Assembly (NCBI GenBank): GCA_044866695.1
Contig: JBIOUF010000136.1
Location: 1-21,741, forward strand
Direction: 5' to 3'
DNA from: JBIOUF01 sp044866695
GTDB taxonomy: Bacteria; Actinomycetota; Actinomycetes; Propionibacteriales; Nocardioidaceae
Length of the DNA: 21,741 nucleotides
Shown here: positions 8,004-16,761 of the stretch, piece by piece
Layout of the letters: each line of letters begins with the position of its first letter
Numbering within the stretch: the first letter of the stretch is position 1
Translations under genes and position numbers: made by a program
Notes under the pieces: model-generated
The model's input: only the letters and a program-made list of their open reading frames with translations
Database searches by the model: none
What the model was told of the DNA's origin: nothing

Positions 8004-9314
8004 TCATCTGGTCCGCGCCGCGAGGCTGTCACGCTCTGCCGCGTCGGCTCGGGTCAGTCGCCACGTGGATCCGGCGAGTCCCAGGACGAGGAAGAAGCAG
8101 CCCGCAGACTGTGGGAACCCGAATGTGTCGAAGAATGCCAAGCCGCTCGCACCGGCGGCGATGGAGGCGAAGAGCGCCTGGGAGACTTCACGGTCGAAGG
8201 GATCGGCGGCGTAGGACCTCGCCTTCCTCGCCACGACGAGCGCGGCCACGATGAGCGCCGTGAGCGCTGCCAGGCCGATGATGCCGCCCTCGATCAGGAG
8301 GCCGAGGTAGCCGTTGTCGAGGATCCAGTACTTGGGCAGGAACGTGCCGAAGCCGCGCCCCAGGAACGGACTGCGGTCGATGAAGTCGAAAGCGATGTCG
8401 TAGCTGCCGGTCCGTGACTGGACGCTGGAGTCGTCGGTGACTCCGGTGAAGAGCCGGCCGATCGTGCCCAACAGGCCGGGGACGCTCAGGTACACCAGCA
8501 CCGACATGGCCAGCATGAACGCGATCGCCCTCAGACGGGCGGCGACTGGCCACGAGGAGATGAGAACCACGACCGCCACCAGGCCGCAGATCATGGCCGA
8601 CCGGGAGATCGAGAGGAAGATCGCGAAGGCGATCGCGACGAGGAACACCATGAAGAGCCAGCGCCGCTTCGGGGCCCGGAGTGCGAAGACGGTGGCCAGT
8701 GGCAGCATCATGGTCAGGACCATTCCGAACTCGATCGGGTGGGTTGCGGTCCCGCTCGGCCGGATCAGCCCGCTGCGGCGGGCGACTTCCGCGCCCGTCC
8801 CGTACGGCGTCAGACCGGGGATGTTCAGCCGGTCGACCCAGAGCTGGCCGGTCAGCAGCTGCACGACACCGAGCAGTGCCACGAGGCCCACGCAGAAGAC
8901 CAGCCGTCGCACCAGAGCCCGGTTGCGCTCCAGGCTCGGGATGCCGTCGTTCGCGACCAGCAGGACGCCTGCCCAGCCGACGAGGCGCAACATGCCGCTG
9001 TCGGCCGTGCTGATCTCGTCCCCGGGGATCGGCCCCGCCATCGCGTGCACGTAGACCAGCAGCATGACCAGCAGCCACACGAGCATGCCGACCCGGACCG
9101 GCTGATAGCCCTGGTAGAGCGGCTGGTCGCGTTGGATGTGGAACCACAGCCACCAGAAAAAGGCCGCGATCGCCAGGATGTTGGCGGGTGCGCCGGCGGA
9201 GCCGAGCGGACCCACGACCATGGGAGCCGGAACGGCCAGGAGCAGCACGACGTAGGCGGTGAGAACCGAGACCGCGTCGATGCCCCGCGACGGCCCGATG
9301 TGGGATCGAGGCAT
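8004..9314 (-). CDS. O-antigen ligase/polymerase family membrane protein (Wzy-like)
   Basis: The product is 436 residues with about 10–12 hydrophobic helices and a large extracytoplasmic loop. The Wzy_C/O-antigen ligase core is visible: SGLIRPSGTATHPIEFGM (181–198), FLSISRSAMI (233–242), SRTGSYDIAFDFIDRSP (300–316), LGRGFGTFLPKY, then LDNGYLGLLIEGGIIGL (332–348). Such proteins polymerise or ligate undecaprenyl-PP-linked glycans outside the membrane. In a Gram-positive actinobacterium with Wzz-like partners, polymerase is more likely than lipid A ligase. The start lies 9 nt after the stop of the Wzz-like gene at 9324. Its ribosome-binding site is poor, which suggests translational coupling. 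The C-terminal tail is basic and cytoplasmic. Confidence 0.87.
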   Translation of the reverse strand: MPRSHIGPSRGIDAVSVLTAYVVLLLAVPAPMVVGPLGSAGAPANILAIAAFFWWLWFHIQRDQPLYQGYQPVRVGMLVWLLVMLLVYVHAMAGPIPGDEISTADSGMLRLVGWAGVLLVANDGIPSLERNRALVRRLVFCVGLVALLGVVQLLTGQLWVDRLNIPGLTPYGTGAEVARRSGLIRPSGTATHPIEFGMVLTMMLPLATVFALRAPKRRWLFMVFLVAIAFAIFLSISRSAMICGLVAVVVLISSWPVAARLRAIAFMLAMSVLVYLSVPGLLGTIGRLFTGVTDDSSVQSRTGSYDIAFDFIDRSPFLGRGFGTFLPKYWILDNGYLGLLIEGGIIGLAALTALIVAALVVARKARSYAADPFDREVSQALFASIAAGASGLAFFDTFGFPQSAGCFFLVLGLAGSTWRLTRADAAERDSLAARTR

Positions 9315-9323
9315 GGCCCGGGC

Positions 9324-10079
9324 TCAGCGGCTCGATCCGCTGACGCTCTCGCCCTGGTCGGGTGGAGGACGTCGTCGCCTCAGCTGGGTGACGTGGGCAC
9401 TGCCCTCCTCCTCGTCGCCGGGCTCGCGGCGCGCTCGGCGGCCGCCGCCTCCCTCGGCGCCGCCCCGGCGGGATCCGACCAAGCCGTCGAAGAGGCCGAT
9501 CAGCAGCAGGCTCACGGCGAGGGTGAGCGCACCCACGACGATCCCGCCACGAATCTGCTCCTTGTGCAGGACGTCCGGCGTCTCGTCGGCGGTGAGCTGC
9601 TTGGAGGTGATGCGCGCCTTCTTCTCCAGGTCGAGATCGGCCTGCAAGGCCTCGAGTGACCGGGGCACCTCCGCCAGCACCGCCTCGAGGCCGGCCACCG
9701 CCTCCTCGGGTGTGGGCGCCTTCACAGTGACCAGCACGAGCGGGCCACCGGTCGTGTAGTCAGGCGTCGCCTCGAACTGAGCCAGGGGCTGCGACTCCGC
9801 CAGCTCCGCGCGCGCGGACTTCGAGGTGATGGTCCTCAAGACGATGTCACGGGCCTGCGTCAGCCCGCCCAGCATCAGGTAGGGGTTGCCCAGCGTCTCG
9901 GTCGTCGAGCCCTGCTGCACCGTCGTCGTGGGAGGGAACAGGACGGTGGTGCCCTGCGCCTCATAGGTCGGCCCGATGCGGTTCACTACGAACCACGTGG
10001 CCGCGGCGGTGCAGAGCACCGCCATCACCAGGAAATACCAGCGTCGCAGCAGGGCAGCCCAGAAGGCATTCACCTGCAC
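9324..10079 (-). CDS. Wzz-like polysaccharide chain-length/co-polymerase protein
   Basis: The product is 251 residues. I chose GTG 10079 because a GAGGGGGGA run lies about 6 nt upstream and the protein then begins directly with QVNAFWAALLRRWYFLVMAV, the cytoplasmic cap of the first membrane helix; a second GTG at 10073 is an alternative. The layout is helix 1 (about 13–33), an extracytoplasmic domain of about 135 residues with FPPTTTVQQG and NPYLMLGG, helix 2 (about 175–198, GGIVVGALTLAVSLLLIGLF), and a 50-residue Arg/Gly/Glu-rich tail. This is the Wzz/PCP topology without a BY-kinase domain. It heads the minus-strand operon and precedes the polymerase, as expected for a length regulator. It resembles the divergent gene at 10274. 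Confidence 0.78.
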   Translation of the reverse strand: MQVNAFWAALLRRWYFLVMAVLCTAAATWFVVNRIGPTYEAQGTTVLFPPTTTVQQGSTTETLGNPYLMLGGLTQARDIVLRTITSKSARAELAESQPLAQFEATPDYTTGGPLVLVTVKAPTPEEAVAGLEAVLAEVPRSLEALQADLDLEKKARITSKQLTADETPDVLHKEQIRGGIVVGALTLAVSLLLIGLFDGLVGSRRGGAEGGGGRRARREPGDEEEGSAHVTQLRRRRPPPDQGESVSGSSR

Positions 10080-10273
10080 CGAGGTCCCCCCCTCGAGTCG
10101 TCCTGAACCAGCCCGTCCATCGTGGCACACCGGAATCCGCGATTTGTCCCGTTCGGCAGATTCGGTGGCCACGTCGATGCAACCATGGAGAGCAAGGCCG
10201 CCGGCAGTCGGTAGGCCTGTCGAGACCGAGTCCTGTGACGCTCCGCTGACAGACAACCTGGTGATTGCCGCCG
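10080..10273. promoter_or_regulatory. Divergent promoter region between two Wzz-like genes
   Basis: These 194 bp separate two divergently read Wzz-like genes, so both the minus-strand and plus-strand operons should start here. I could not pick convincing −35/−10 pairs on either strand. The only clear signal is the purine-rich ribosome-binding site of the minus-strand gene at 10084–10092. No strong inverted repeat stands out. Confidence 0.5.
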
Positions 10274-10987
10274 ATGACCTCACGTGAACTGCTCAGACTG
10301 GTGCTCAGGCGCTGGTACCTGGTGCTGCTCGGCGCCTTGGTCAGTGCCGTGATGCTCGGCGTGATCTGGAAGCAACCTGGCTTGTACTGGACGCAGTTCG
10401 ACGTCGTAGTGCTGGCCCCGACTACGAAGCTCAACCCCAACAACATCGAGGACCCGCGCTTCTCCATGGCGCCGATGGCGGGCGTGATGGTCACCGAGCT
10501 GAACGGCGACAAGCGTCCGCGGCTGCTGGCCTCCGCCGACACGACGCTGTTCGGGGAGGGCCTCCGGGAGGGCGTGCGGGTGCGGCTGCCGAACACCGGA
10601 AGCCAGTGGCTGCCGATGTACAACCGGCCCAGGATCGACGTCCAGGTCGTGAGTCGCGACCCCGTGGTCGTCGAACGCAAGGCCCGTGCCATCACAGAGC
10701 AGCTCGTCGCGGTGCTCGACCGACGCCAGTCGGAGCTCGGCATCATCCCCAGCATGCGAATGAGCGCCATCGCGACACCTGAGGACCCAGTCGTCGCGCA
10801 CATCACCGGCAACCGGAACAGGGCTGCCCTCGGGATGGCCATGCTCGGCGCCACGCTGACCACGTTCGCGGTGTACCTCTGGGAGAAGTGGCGCTTGGGA
10901 CGTAGGCGGCGACCCCGACGGGCCGAGGGTGGAGGGCCGACCAGCGAACCGCGGACACGCCCCGCAGTTCTCGAGAGGCTCCCGTGA
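10274..10987 (+). CDS. Wzz/YveK-like polysaccharide co-polymerase protein
   Basis: The product is 237 residues. ATG 10274 is preferred over an in-frame TTG 9 nt earlier; neither has a strong ribosome-binding site. The N-terminus TSRELLRLVLRRWYLVLLGA leads into membrane helix 1 (about 14–32). An external domain of about 145 residues includes VVVLAPTTKLNPNNIEDPRF. Helix 2 lies near 183–204 (RAALGMAMLGATLTTFAVYL), followed by a basic tail. Order and topology match chain-length determinant proteins without a kinase domain. The segment VLAPTT…DPRF parallels VLFPPTT…NPY in the divergent gene at 9324, so the two look like distant paralogues. It overlaps the next gene by 4 nt (GTGA). Confidence 0.72.
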   Translation: MTSRELLRLVLRRWYLVLLGALVSAVMLGVIWKQPGLYWTQFDVVVLAPTTKLNPNNIEDPRFSMAPMAGVMVTELNGDKRPRLLASADTTLFGEGLREGVRVRLPNTGSQWLPMYNRPRIDVQVVSRDPVVVERKARAITEQLVAVLDRRQSELGIIPSMRMSAIATPEDPVVAHITGNRNRAALGMAMLGATLTTFAVYLWEKWRLGRRRRPRRAEGGGPTSEPRTRPAVLERLP

Positions 10988-11850
10988 CTTGGACCGACCA
11001 CGTCGTCCTCACCAGGTTCAACCTCCCCTCACACGGCGTCGAGGGAATGATCCGGGCTCGGGAGGGCTGGCTGCGGCAACGGGTCGAGCTCTTCGAGACC
11101 TACACCATCCCGTCGGTTGCCAGCCAGACGCTCCCGCTGACCTGGCTGGTGTACCTCGACCCCGAGAGCCCGTCGTGGCTGCTGGAGCGGCTCGCCCCCT
11201 GGGCCCGGCGCGGGCTGTTCCGGCCAGTGCTACGGGCGTCGGTCAGCGGCGAGGAGCTGGTCTCCGACATCGTCGAGGCGGCTCCGCGCCGCGGCGACTT
11301 CCTGGTGACCACCAACCTCGACAACGACGACGGTGTGGCCTCAGACCTCTCGGCCCGGCTCGCCTCGGTCTCGGACCCCCGGCCCCGCATCGCGATCTAC
11401 CTCACCCGAGGCCTGGTGAAGAGCGGGGACCAGCTGTACCTGCGGACCGACCGCCGCAACGCGTTCTGCTCTGTGCGGGAGACCTGGGACGATCCGGTCA
11501 CCGCGTGGTCGGAGTACCACAACGAGCTCGGAAGTGCGATGCCGGTCCTGGAGCTGGGCGGTGCGCCGGCGTGGCTGCAGGTGGTCCATGGCAACAACGT
11601 CAGCAACCGCGTGCGGGGGCGTCTGGTGGCGCCGGCGGCGTACCGGGACAGGTTCGCAGGCCTCCTGGACGATGCCCGTGCTCCGTCCGCGTCGGAGCTG
11701 GTTGCCGACCGGTACCTGCGGCGCCCGGCGCGTGAGCTCCGCGACGGCGCTCGCTCAGCCGCGCGTGTGGCCGGGCTGCGGTTGCTCGGCAAGGATCGTT
11801 ACAGCCGGGCGAAGGTCGCGCTGTCCGCGGCCCTGGGCCGCTCGCACTGA
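10984..11850 (+). CDS. Putative rhamnosyltransferase (PF11316-type glycosyltransferase)
   Basis: The product is 288 residues and starts with GTG overlapping the previous stop. It opens with DHVVLTRFNLPS (5–16), then WLRQRVELFETYTIPSVASQ (29–48) and TWLVYLDPESPSW. TTNLDNDDGVASD (109–121) supplies the acidic metal/nucleotide-binding cluster. I recognise this order from the family annotated as putative rhamnosyl transferase, whose biochemical role is poorly known. HGNNVSNRV near residue 203 is also typical. The C-terminal 70 residues are Arg/Ala-rich. Its pairing with a Wzz-like gene places it in repeat-unit assembly or capping. The rhamnose donor is a family label and not evident from sequence. 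Confidence 0.75.
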   Translation: MTWTDHVVLTRFNLPSHGVEGMIRAREGWLRQRVELFETYTIPSVASQTLPLTWLVYLDPESPSWLLERLAPWARRGLFRPVLRASVSGEELVSDIVEAAPRRGDFLVTTNLDNDDGVASDLSARLASVSDPRPRIAIYLTRGLVKSGDQLYLRTDRRNAFCSVRETWDDPVTAWSEYHNELGSAMPVLELGGAPAWLQVVHGNNVSNRVRGRLVAPAAYRDRFAGLLDDARAPSASELVADRYLRRPARELRDGARSAARVAGLRLLGKDRYSRAKVALSAALGRSH

Positions 11851-11873
11851 CCTACGCACGGCTACGCCGGCTT

Positions 11874-11893
11874 GGCCCGGGATCCCCGGGGCC
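11874..11893. terminator. Bulged hairpin between convergent genes
   Basis: The 47-bp gap between the stops at 11850 and 11898 contains GGCCCGGG facing CCCGGGGCC around GATC. It forms a GC-only stem with one bulge. Its location between convergent genes suggests a bidirectional terminator. The fold is imperfect and there is no T-tract. Confidence 0.45.
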
Positions 11894-11897
11894 GCGG

Positions 11898-14800
11898 TCA
11901 GGAGGGCCGGAAGACCAGGTCGACGAAGTAGCTCGTGGCGGCCCACGAGCTCGTGGGGAAGCCTCCGCCGGTGCCGTACCGGTAGCGGCCGTTGTCCGTC
12001 GCGGGGGCGGTCAACGGCCCGGACACCTTGGGCTGGGAGAAGTAGCCAGAGGTCAGCGAGTAGTGCCCGTTGGGCGCGTAGTAGGAGACCACGTAGGACG
12101 TCCCCGCCGTCACGGCGACCGGGGAAGCGAAGGACGCGGACTGCCATCCGCCGGCCGTCTCGTCTGCGAAGGTGACGGTACCCAGCAGGTCTCCGGCCGC
12201 GCTCCACAGGGACCCGGTGTGCGTCCCGGTGTTGCCTGCCCCCTTGTAGAACCTTACGCCCGCTACGGTGCCGTCCACCGACGTTGTGAACGCGGTGCCC
12301 AACTCGATGGCGTCGGAGTCGTTGACCGAGGCGTTGGCCGGCTGCTCGTTGCCGAACAGCGTCGAGGTCGCGGCCGCGGTCGAGAAGGACCAGCTCTTCG
12401 GTCCGAGCGTGGCTCCGAGCTGCGAGACCACGCCGGTCAGAGACGCCGATACGGTCGCGCTGCCTGGAAGTGGGCCAGCGGGCGCGAAAGCAAGCGTCTT
12501 GCGGTCGGCCGAGAGCGTGGTCGACCCGGCTATCGAGGCGCCCCCAGAGGCCAGCGTGAGCGAGTACCCGTCCGCGATGGGCGCCGAGAGCTGCACGGTC
12601 ACCTCTGCTTGGGTGGCGACGTCCTGTGCCCCGTCCTGCGGCGACGTGTTGACCACCGAGATGGTTGGGTCATCTGGCACGAACACGACATCGGCGAAGT
12701 AGTTCGTGGCGTTGAAGGTGAACGCCGGGAAGCCCCCGCCGGTCGCGTACAGGTACCGGCCGTTGTTGGCCGACGGAGCGGTCAGCGGGCCGCTGGTCCA
12801 CGGGGAGGAGAAGAAGCCGGCCGTGCTCGAGTAGTGGCCCTGCGGTGCGTAGTAGGAGACGACGTACGTCGTGCCCGCGTCGAGCTGCACCGGCGAGGCC
12901 AGGTCCGCCGTCTGCCACCCGCTGGGCGTCTCGTCGGCGAAGGTGGCCGTGGCCAGACGGGTGCCCGACGCGCTCCACAGGGATCCGGTGTGAGTGCCGA
13001 GGTTGCCGGACCCCTTGAAGAACCGGATCGCGGTCACCTTGCCGTCGCGGTCAGGCGAGAAGGCGGTGCCCAGCTCGACGGCGGCCCCGTCGGCGTTGCT
13101 GGCCACCGAGGGCATCTGGTTCCCGAACAACGTCTCCGGTGCCGTTGCGGACGACCCGGTCGTGAACGACCAGGCCTGCGTCGGGAGGACGGCTCCCTCG
13201 TCGGAGACCACCCCGCTGAGCGTCACGTCGACGGCCGCGCCGGCGGGCAGGACGCTGGACGGCGAGAACGTCAGCGTCGTGGCGTCGCCGGACAGCGTGG
13301 TGGTGCCCGCGACGGCCTGGCCGCCGATCTTGGCCGAGAGCGAGGCGCCGGCCTGGATCGGCTGGGTGAACCACACCTGGATGGCCTTCTGGCGGCCGAC
13401 GCCGATTGCCCCCGGCGCCGGGTTCTGGCCGGCCACCGCGATGGCGTCCGGACGCCGTTCGAACACGACGTCGACGAGGTAGCTCGACGTCGCCCGCTGG
13501 TCGGGGAACCCGGACCCGTAGGTGTACGCACCGCCGTTGGCCGAGGACGTCAACGGGTCGCGGTCCAGCGAGGACGCCAGCGCGCCGGGAGTGAGCGAGT
13601 AGCTGCCCAGGGGGGCGCGGTAGGCGGCGACGTACTCGGTGTTCTTGGTGACGTTGACCGGCTGCGCGAACGCAACCGTCTGCCAGCCCGACGTGGACTC
13701 GCTGGCGAAGTCGGCCTCGGCGAGCTTGGTCCCGTCCGCGCGCCACAGCGAGCCGATGTGCGTGCCCAGGTTGTTGGGGCCCTTGTAGAACGAGACGCCC
13801 GTGACCACGCCGTTGACCTTCGGCGTGAACCGGACCCCGAGGCTGACCGGGCCTGCGTCGTTCGCCTGGAGCACCTCCGGCGTCACCGACTCGTCGAACA
13901 GGCCGCACGGGCATACCCCGGGCGTGGGCGCCGGCTTCGCCGTCCGGAACGTCCAGCTGCCCGAGGCTCCCAGGTCCTGGCCCTGGGTGTCCTTGGCGGC
14001 GACCTGCACCGTGTAGCTGACGAAGCCGGCCAGCGGAGACGCGGGCGTGAAGGTGAAGGTCCGGGTCGCGGCGTCATACGACGTGGACCCCTGGACGGCC
14101 TGGTTCAGCTGGTCCTTCAGGCTCACCGCGAGGGTGCTCTGCTGGATGGGTTTGTTGAACTTGGCGCTCACCGTCGTGCTCGCGGGGACCGAGGAGGACC
14201 CGGGCAGAGGCCACCGGTTCGTCAGGGACAACGGCGACTCGTCCACGCTCGTGAACGACACGTCCAAGTAGTACTGCGAGCGCCGGAAGCTGTTGGTCGG
14301 GAAGGCGCCAGGGTTGGCGTACACGCCGGCCTCCTGGCTGCCCCAGCCGCCGGCCACCGTCAGCGGCCCGTTGTCCACGCCCCGGTACCAGAACGCGCCG
14401 TCGTCGAAGGCGAAGTGGCCGTTGGGAGCGGTGTAGGAGACAACGTAGGTCTCTCCGGACGTGACCGCCACCGGTGACGAGAAGGCGGCCGACTGCCATC
14501 CGCTCGCGGTCTCACCGGAGAAGGTCACGGTGGCCAGCCGTTGGCCGGCGGCGTTCCACAGCGACCCGACGTGGGTGCCGGTGTTGGCTGCGCTCTTGTA
14601 GAAGCGGACACCGGAGACGAACCCGTCCGTGGTCGGCGTGAACCGCAGCCCCAGCTCGAAACCGGTCGTCTCCGCTGAGTCGGGGACGGCGGGAGCCTGC
14701 GAGCCGTAGACGCTGCAGGGGCAGGTGACGGTGCGGTTCACGGTGGTGACGGCGCCGGCATTGGCGGAGTCGTCGACGGCGCGGACCCGCAGCGGGGTGG

Positions 14801-16616
14801 GTCCCTGGCCCTTCTGCACGTAGGTGTATGACCAGGTGGTGGTTCCCTGCGCGGGGTGCCAGGTGGCTCCGTCGGTGGAGACCTCGACGCCGGCGACGAC
14901 GCCGCCCACGTCGGTCGCGGTGCCGGTCGCGGTCACCGAGACGCCGTTGGCGACGGAACCCGACGCCGGGGCGGTCACGGTTGCCGTGGGACCGGTGGTG
15001 TCGGTGGACTTCGTGGCGCTGGTCAACCCCGACATCAACGTGGTCGGCTGGGCGCCCATGTCGGCGAGGAGGTTGACCTGCGCCTGCTGCATCCGCGCGT
15101 CGGCGGCGGCGCCGGCACCGTCGTGGGTCTGGTCGAGCCCCCAGGCCCACTGCACCGAGCCGGCCGACCACACGAGTGCCCCGCTCGCGGCCTTGTAGAG
15201 CGTGGTGTGATGCTCCGTCGTACCCGGCGTCACGGTGTTGCCGAAGTCGCGCAGGAGCTCTGGGGTCGGTCCCACCGTGCTGGAGAGCCGGATCAGCCCC
15301 TGCGGCCGGAACCCGTTGTCGAGGTCCTCGTTCGACTCGTACCCGACGGTGTGCGCGGCCAGCGCCTGGGTGGTGCCGGCCGCGAGACTGGCCAAAGACG
15401 TGTTTCGCCAGAACCGCTGCTTGCCCTCGGCGGCTGAGACCGTGACGGGCAGGTCGGTGAAGTTCGCTCGGTACGCGGTGCCGGTCAAGGCGTTCTCCAC
15501 GTTCCCCGCACCGGTTGACGGCGCGGCGAACCGGGGGTCACGCCAGGTGCCGGTCCACTCCGGTTGCGGGTCGATCTTCGCGTTCGACCAGGTCTCCTTG
15601 TAGCAGACCAGCGTTCGGTAGTCGGTCTGTGATGCGTCGGCGGACGGCTCGTAGCGGGTGCGCCAGTACACCTCGTTGCCGCTGGCGAACAAGAGGTTCA
15701 CGCCGGCGGCTCGCGCGGCCTCCACGTTCGCCCGCTCGGCGCCCGACCAGTACTCGTCGTGGCCGACCGACAGGAAGGTCTTGTGGTTCTTGATCAGCTG
15801 TCCGCGCCGTACGGAGTCGACGTCGGAGGTGTAGCTGATGTCGTAGCCGTTGCGCTCGAGGAAGCGCACCATGGCGTACTCCGACGACATGTAGAAGTCT
15901 CGCCCCTGCTGCCAGCTCCGCGTTGCGACGGGGCGGTTGTAGCTCAGCTTGAGCGCGCGCCCGATCGAGCCGCCCCAGTAGAAGCTGGCACCGCCGTACC
16001 CGTTGTAGGCCTGCCAGGTGGCGTCGCTGGTCTTGAAGAACAGGTCAGAGGTCGAGGAGTCGTCGCGCACCACGAACGTGATGTGGCTGGAGTGGTCGTT
16101 GTCCGTGCGGGTGAGGTTGGCGAAGTACACCCCGGAGACCGCGGTCGAGGGCACGTTCCACGACGCCGACACCGACCAGTTGCCGCAGTCGTAGAGGTCG
16201 GTCTGCTCCTCGGTGATGCACGCGGGCTGGTGCTGCGGCAGCGACGCGGAGGGGGTGACGGTGTCGACCTTGCGGGCGCCGTCGCCGCCGTACCAGCCGG
16301 TCCGGTAGATGTCGATCGTGTAGGCGCTGGCGTCGGTGTCGATCTTGAAGTCGACGCGGCTGCCGACGTTGACGCTGATGTCGGTGGCGAAGCCCTGGAT
16401 GTCGCTGTCCCCCGCGCCGGTGATGTCCCACACGCTCTTCGGCGTGCCCGGCTTGGAGTTCTCGCACGCGATCTTGTTGCCCGTCGGCCCGCACGGGTCC
16501 GCCGCCGAGGCAGGCGGCGTCGCAAGGAGCGTCAGCCCCGCACTGACGAGCGACAACGCCAGGCCGCACTTCACCAGTGTCCTGATCCGAGACGTACCCC
16601 ACCTATGCTTCGACAT
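11898..16616 (-). CDS. Secreted N,N-dimethylformamidase-beta-like protein with Ig-like and four DUF4082 domains
   Basis: The product is 1572 residues from ATG 16616, which is placed right for a signal peptide. ATG 16640 and GTG 16700 would only add a polar leader. The signal peptide runs about 1–38: basic, then LALSLVSAGLTLLA, ending ASA|AD. A beta-rich domain (about 40–185) has YRTGWYGGDGARKV. A domain resembling the C-terminal part of N,N-dimethylformamidase beta (about 190–525) follows, with WQAYNGYGGASFYWGG (201–216) and SVGHDEYWSG (283–292). Paracoccus dimethylformamidase is known for a mononuclear iron site with two Tyr and a carboxylate; Tyr204/Tyr207 and Glu288 are candidate equivalents, not verified by alignment. 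Next come an Ig-like domain (about 539–632) and four DUF4082 copies separated by SbsA/Big_5-like Ig domains. CPC motifs precede copies 1 and 2 only. No LPXTG or membrane anchor is present at the C-terminus, so it is probably released or held non-covalently. The substrate is unknown. Confidence 0.85.
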   Translation of the reverse strand: MSKHRWGTSRIRTLVKCGLALSLVSAGLTLLATPPASAADPCGPTGNKIACENSKPGTPKSVWDITGAGDSDIQGFATDISVNVGSRVDFKIDTDASAYTIDIYRTGWYGGDGARKVDTVTPSASLPQHQPACITEEQTDLYDCGNWSVSASWNVPSTAVSGVYFANLTRTDNDHSSHITFVVRDDSSTSDLFFKTSDATWQAYNGYGGASFYWGGSIGRALKLSYNRPVATRSWQQGRDFYMSSEYAMVRFLERNGYDISYTSDVDSVRRGQLIKNHKTFLSVGHDEYWSGAERANVEAARAAGVNLLFASGNEVYWRTRYEPSADASQTDYRTLVCYKETWSNAKIDPQPEWTGTWRDPRFAAPSTGAGNVENALTGTAYRANFTDLPVTVSAAEGKQRFWRNTSLASLAAGTTQALAAHTVGYESNEDLDNGFRPQGLIRLSSTVGPTPELLRDFGNTVTPGTTEHHTTLYKAASGALVWSAGSVQWAWGLDQTHDGAGAAADARMQQAQVNLLADMGAQPTTLMSGLTSATKSTDTTGPTATVTAPASGSVANGVSVTATGTATDVGGVVAGVEVSTDGATWHPAQGTTTWSYTYVQKGQGPTPLRVRAVDDSANAGAVTTVNRTVTCPCSVYGSQAPAVPDSAETTGFELGLRFTPTTDGFVSGVRFYKSAANTGTHVGSLWNAAGQRLATVTFSGETASGWQSAAFSSPVAVTSGETYVVSYTAPNGHFAFDDGAFWYRGVDNGPLTVAGGWGSQEAGVYANPGAFPTNSFRRSQYYLDVSFTSVDESPLSLTNRWPLPGSSSVPASTTVSAKFNKPIQQSTLAVSLKDQLNQAVQGSTSYDAATRTFTFTPASPLAGFVSYTVQVAAKDTQGQDLGASGSWTFRTAKPAPTPGVCPCGLFDESVTPEVLQANDAGPVSLGVRFTPKVNGVVTGVSFYKGPNNLGTHIGSLWRADGTKLAEADFASESTSGWQTVAFAQPVNVTKNTEYVAAYRAPLGSYSLTPGALASSLDRDPLTSSANGGAYTYGSGFPDQRATSSYLVDVVFERRPDAIAVAGQNPAPGAIGVGRQKAIQVWFTQPIQAGASLSAKIGGQAVAGTTTLSGDATTLTFSPSSVLPAGAAVDVTLSGVVSDEGAVLPTQAWSFTTGSSATAPETLFGNQMPSVASNADGAAVELGTAFSPDRDGKVTAIRFFKGSGNLGTHTGSLWSASGTRLATATFADETPSGWQTADLASPVQLDAGTTYVVSYYAPQGHYSSTAGFFSSPWTSGPLTAPSANNGRYLYATGGGFPAFTFNATNYFADVVFVPDDPTISVVNTSPQDGAQDVATQAEVTVQLSAPIADGYSLTLASGGASIAGSTTLSADRKTLAFAPAGPLPGSATVSASLTGVVSQLGATLGPKSWSFSTAAATSTLFGNEQPANASVNDSDAIELGTAFTTSVDGTVAGVRFYKGAGNTGTHTGSLWSAAGDLLGTVTFADETAGGWQSASFASPVAVTAGTSYVVSYYAPNGHYSLTSGYFSQPKVSGPLTAPATDNGRYRYGTGGGFPTSSWAATSYFVDLVFRPS
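11910..14711 (-). repeat. Four DUF4082 domain repeats within the secreted protein
   Basis: Four homologous blocks of about 150 codons lie at 14711–14256, 13901–13461, 13130–12681 and 12359–11910. Each carries the pattern ELG..F, V.G.RFYK, N.GTH.GSLW, L....F..E...GWQ, YVVSY.AP.GHY and a closing Y..DV.F. Ig-like blocks of about 95 residues separate them. The last three copies repeat with a period of exactly 257 residues in the predicted protein. The last two are the most alike (GTHTGSLWSA, TFADET, GPLTAP and GRY are shared). This indicates growth by duplication of a DUF4082–Ig unit. Confidence 0.85.
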
Positions 16617-16694
16617 CGTCGTATCCACCCCAGCAGCCATGAGCCCCCCGGCTCCAGCGTCATCACGAGCCCCCCGCCCGCGATGTCCCCCCTT

Positions 16695-16710
16695 GGACAC
16701 ACAGGTGTCC
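16695..16710. promoter_or_regulatory. Inverted repeat GGACAC-N4-GTGTCC
   Basis: This is a perfect 6-bp inverted repeat with an ACAG spacer, lying 79 bp upstream of the secreted-protein start in the divergent gap. A dyad of this spacing could be an operator for a dimeric regulator. It is just upstream of, or inside, the untranslated leader of the minus-strand gene. Confidence 0.4.
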
Positions 16711-16738
16711 TAGGTACAGCCAACGATTCCACCGACCG

Positions 16739-16761
16739 ACCTGGGACGATATGGCCCAGGT
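16739..16761. promoter_or_regulatory. Inverted repeat ACCTGGG-N9-CCCAGGT with promoter-like centre
   Basis: A perfect 7-bp inverted repeat flanks ACGATATGG. The centre contains TATGGC at 16750, which could be a −10 element for the plus-strand acyltransferase, with TTCCAC at 16727 as a poor −35 at 17-bp spacing. The dyad would then cover the promoter, as a repressor operator does. Both the promoter and the operator roles are inference. Confidence 0.4.

Noticed and set aside
12063..14477. 804-codon open frame on the plus strand opposite the DUF4082 repeats
   Set aside because: It is antisense to a strongly supported secreted protein, is Arg/Gly/Val-rich with no domain, and has no ribosome-binding site. 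Long antisense frames are expected in GC-rich coding DNA.
16617..16700. N-terminal extension of the secreted protein to GTG 16700 or ATG 16640
   Set aside because: The added residues are polar Gly/Arg-rich and would push the signal peptide inward. ATG 16616 gives a standard signal peptide, and the upstream DNA holds an inverted repeat.
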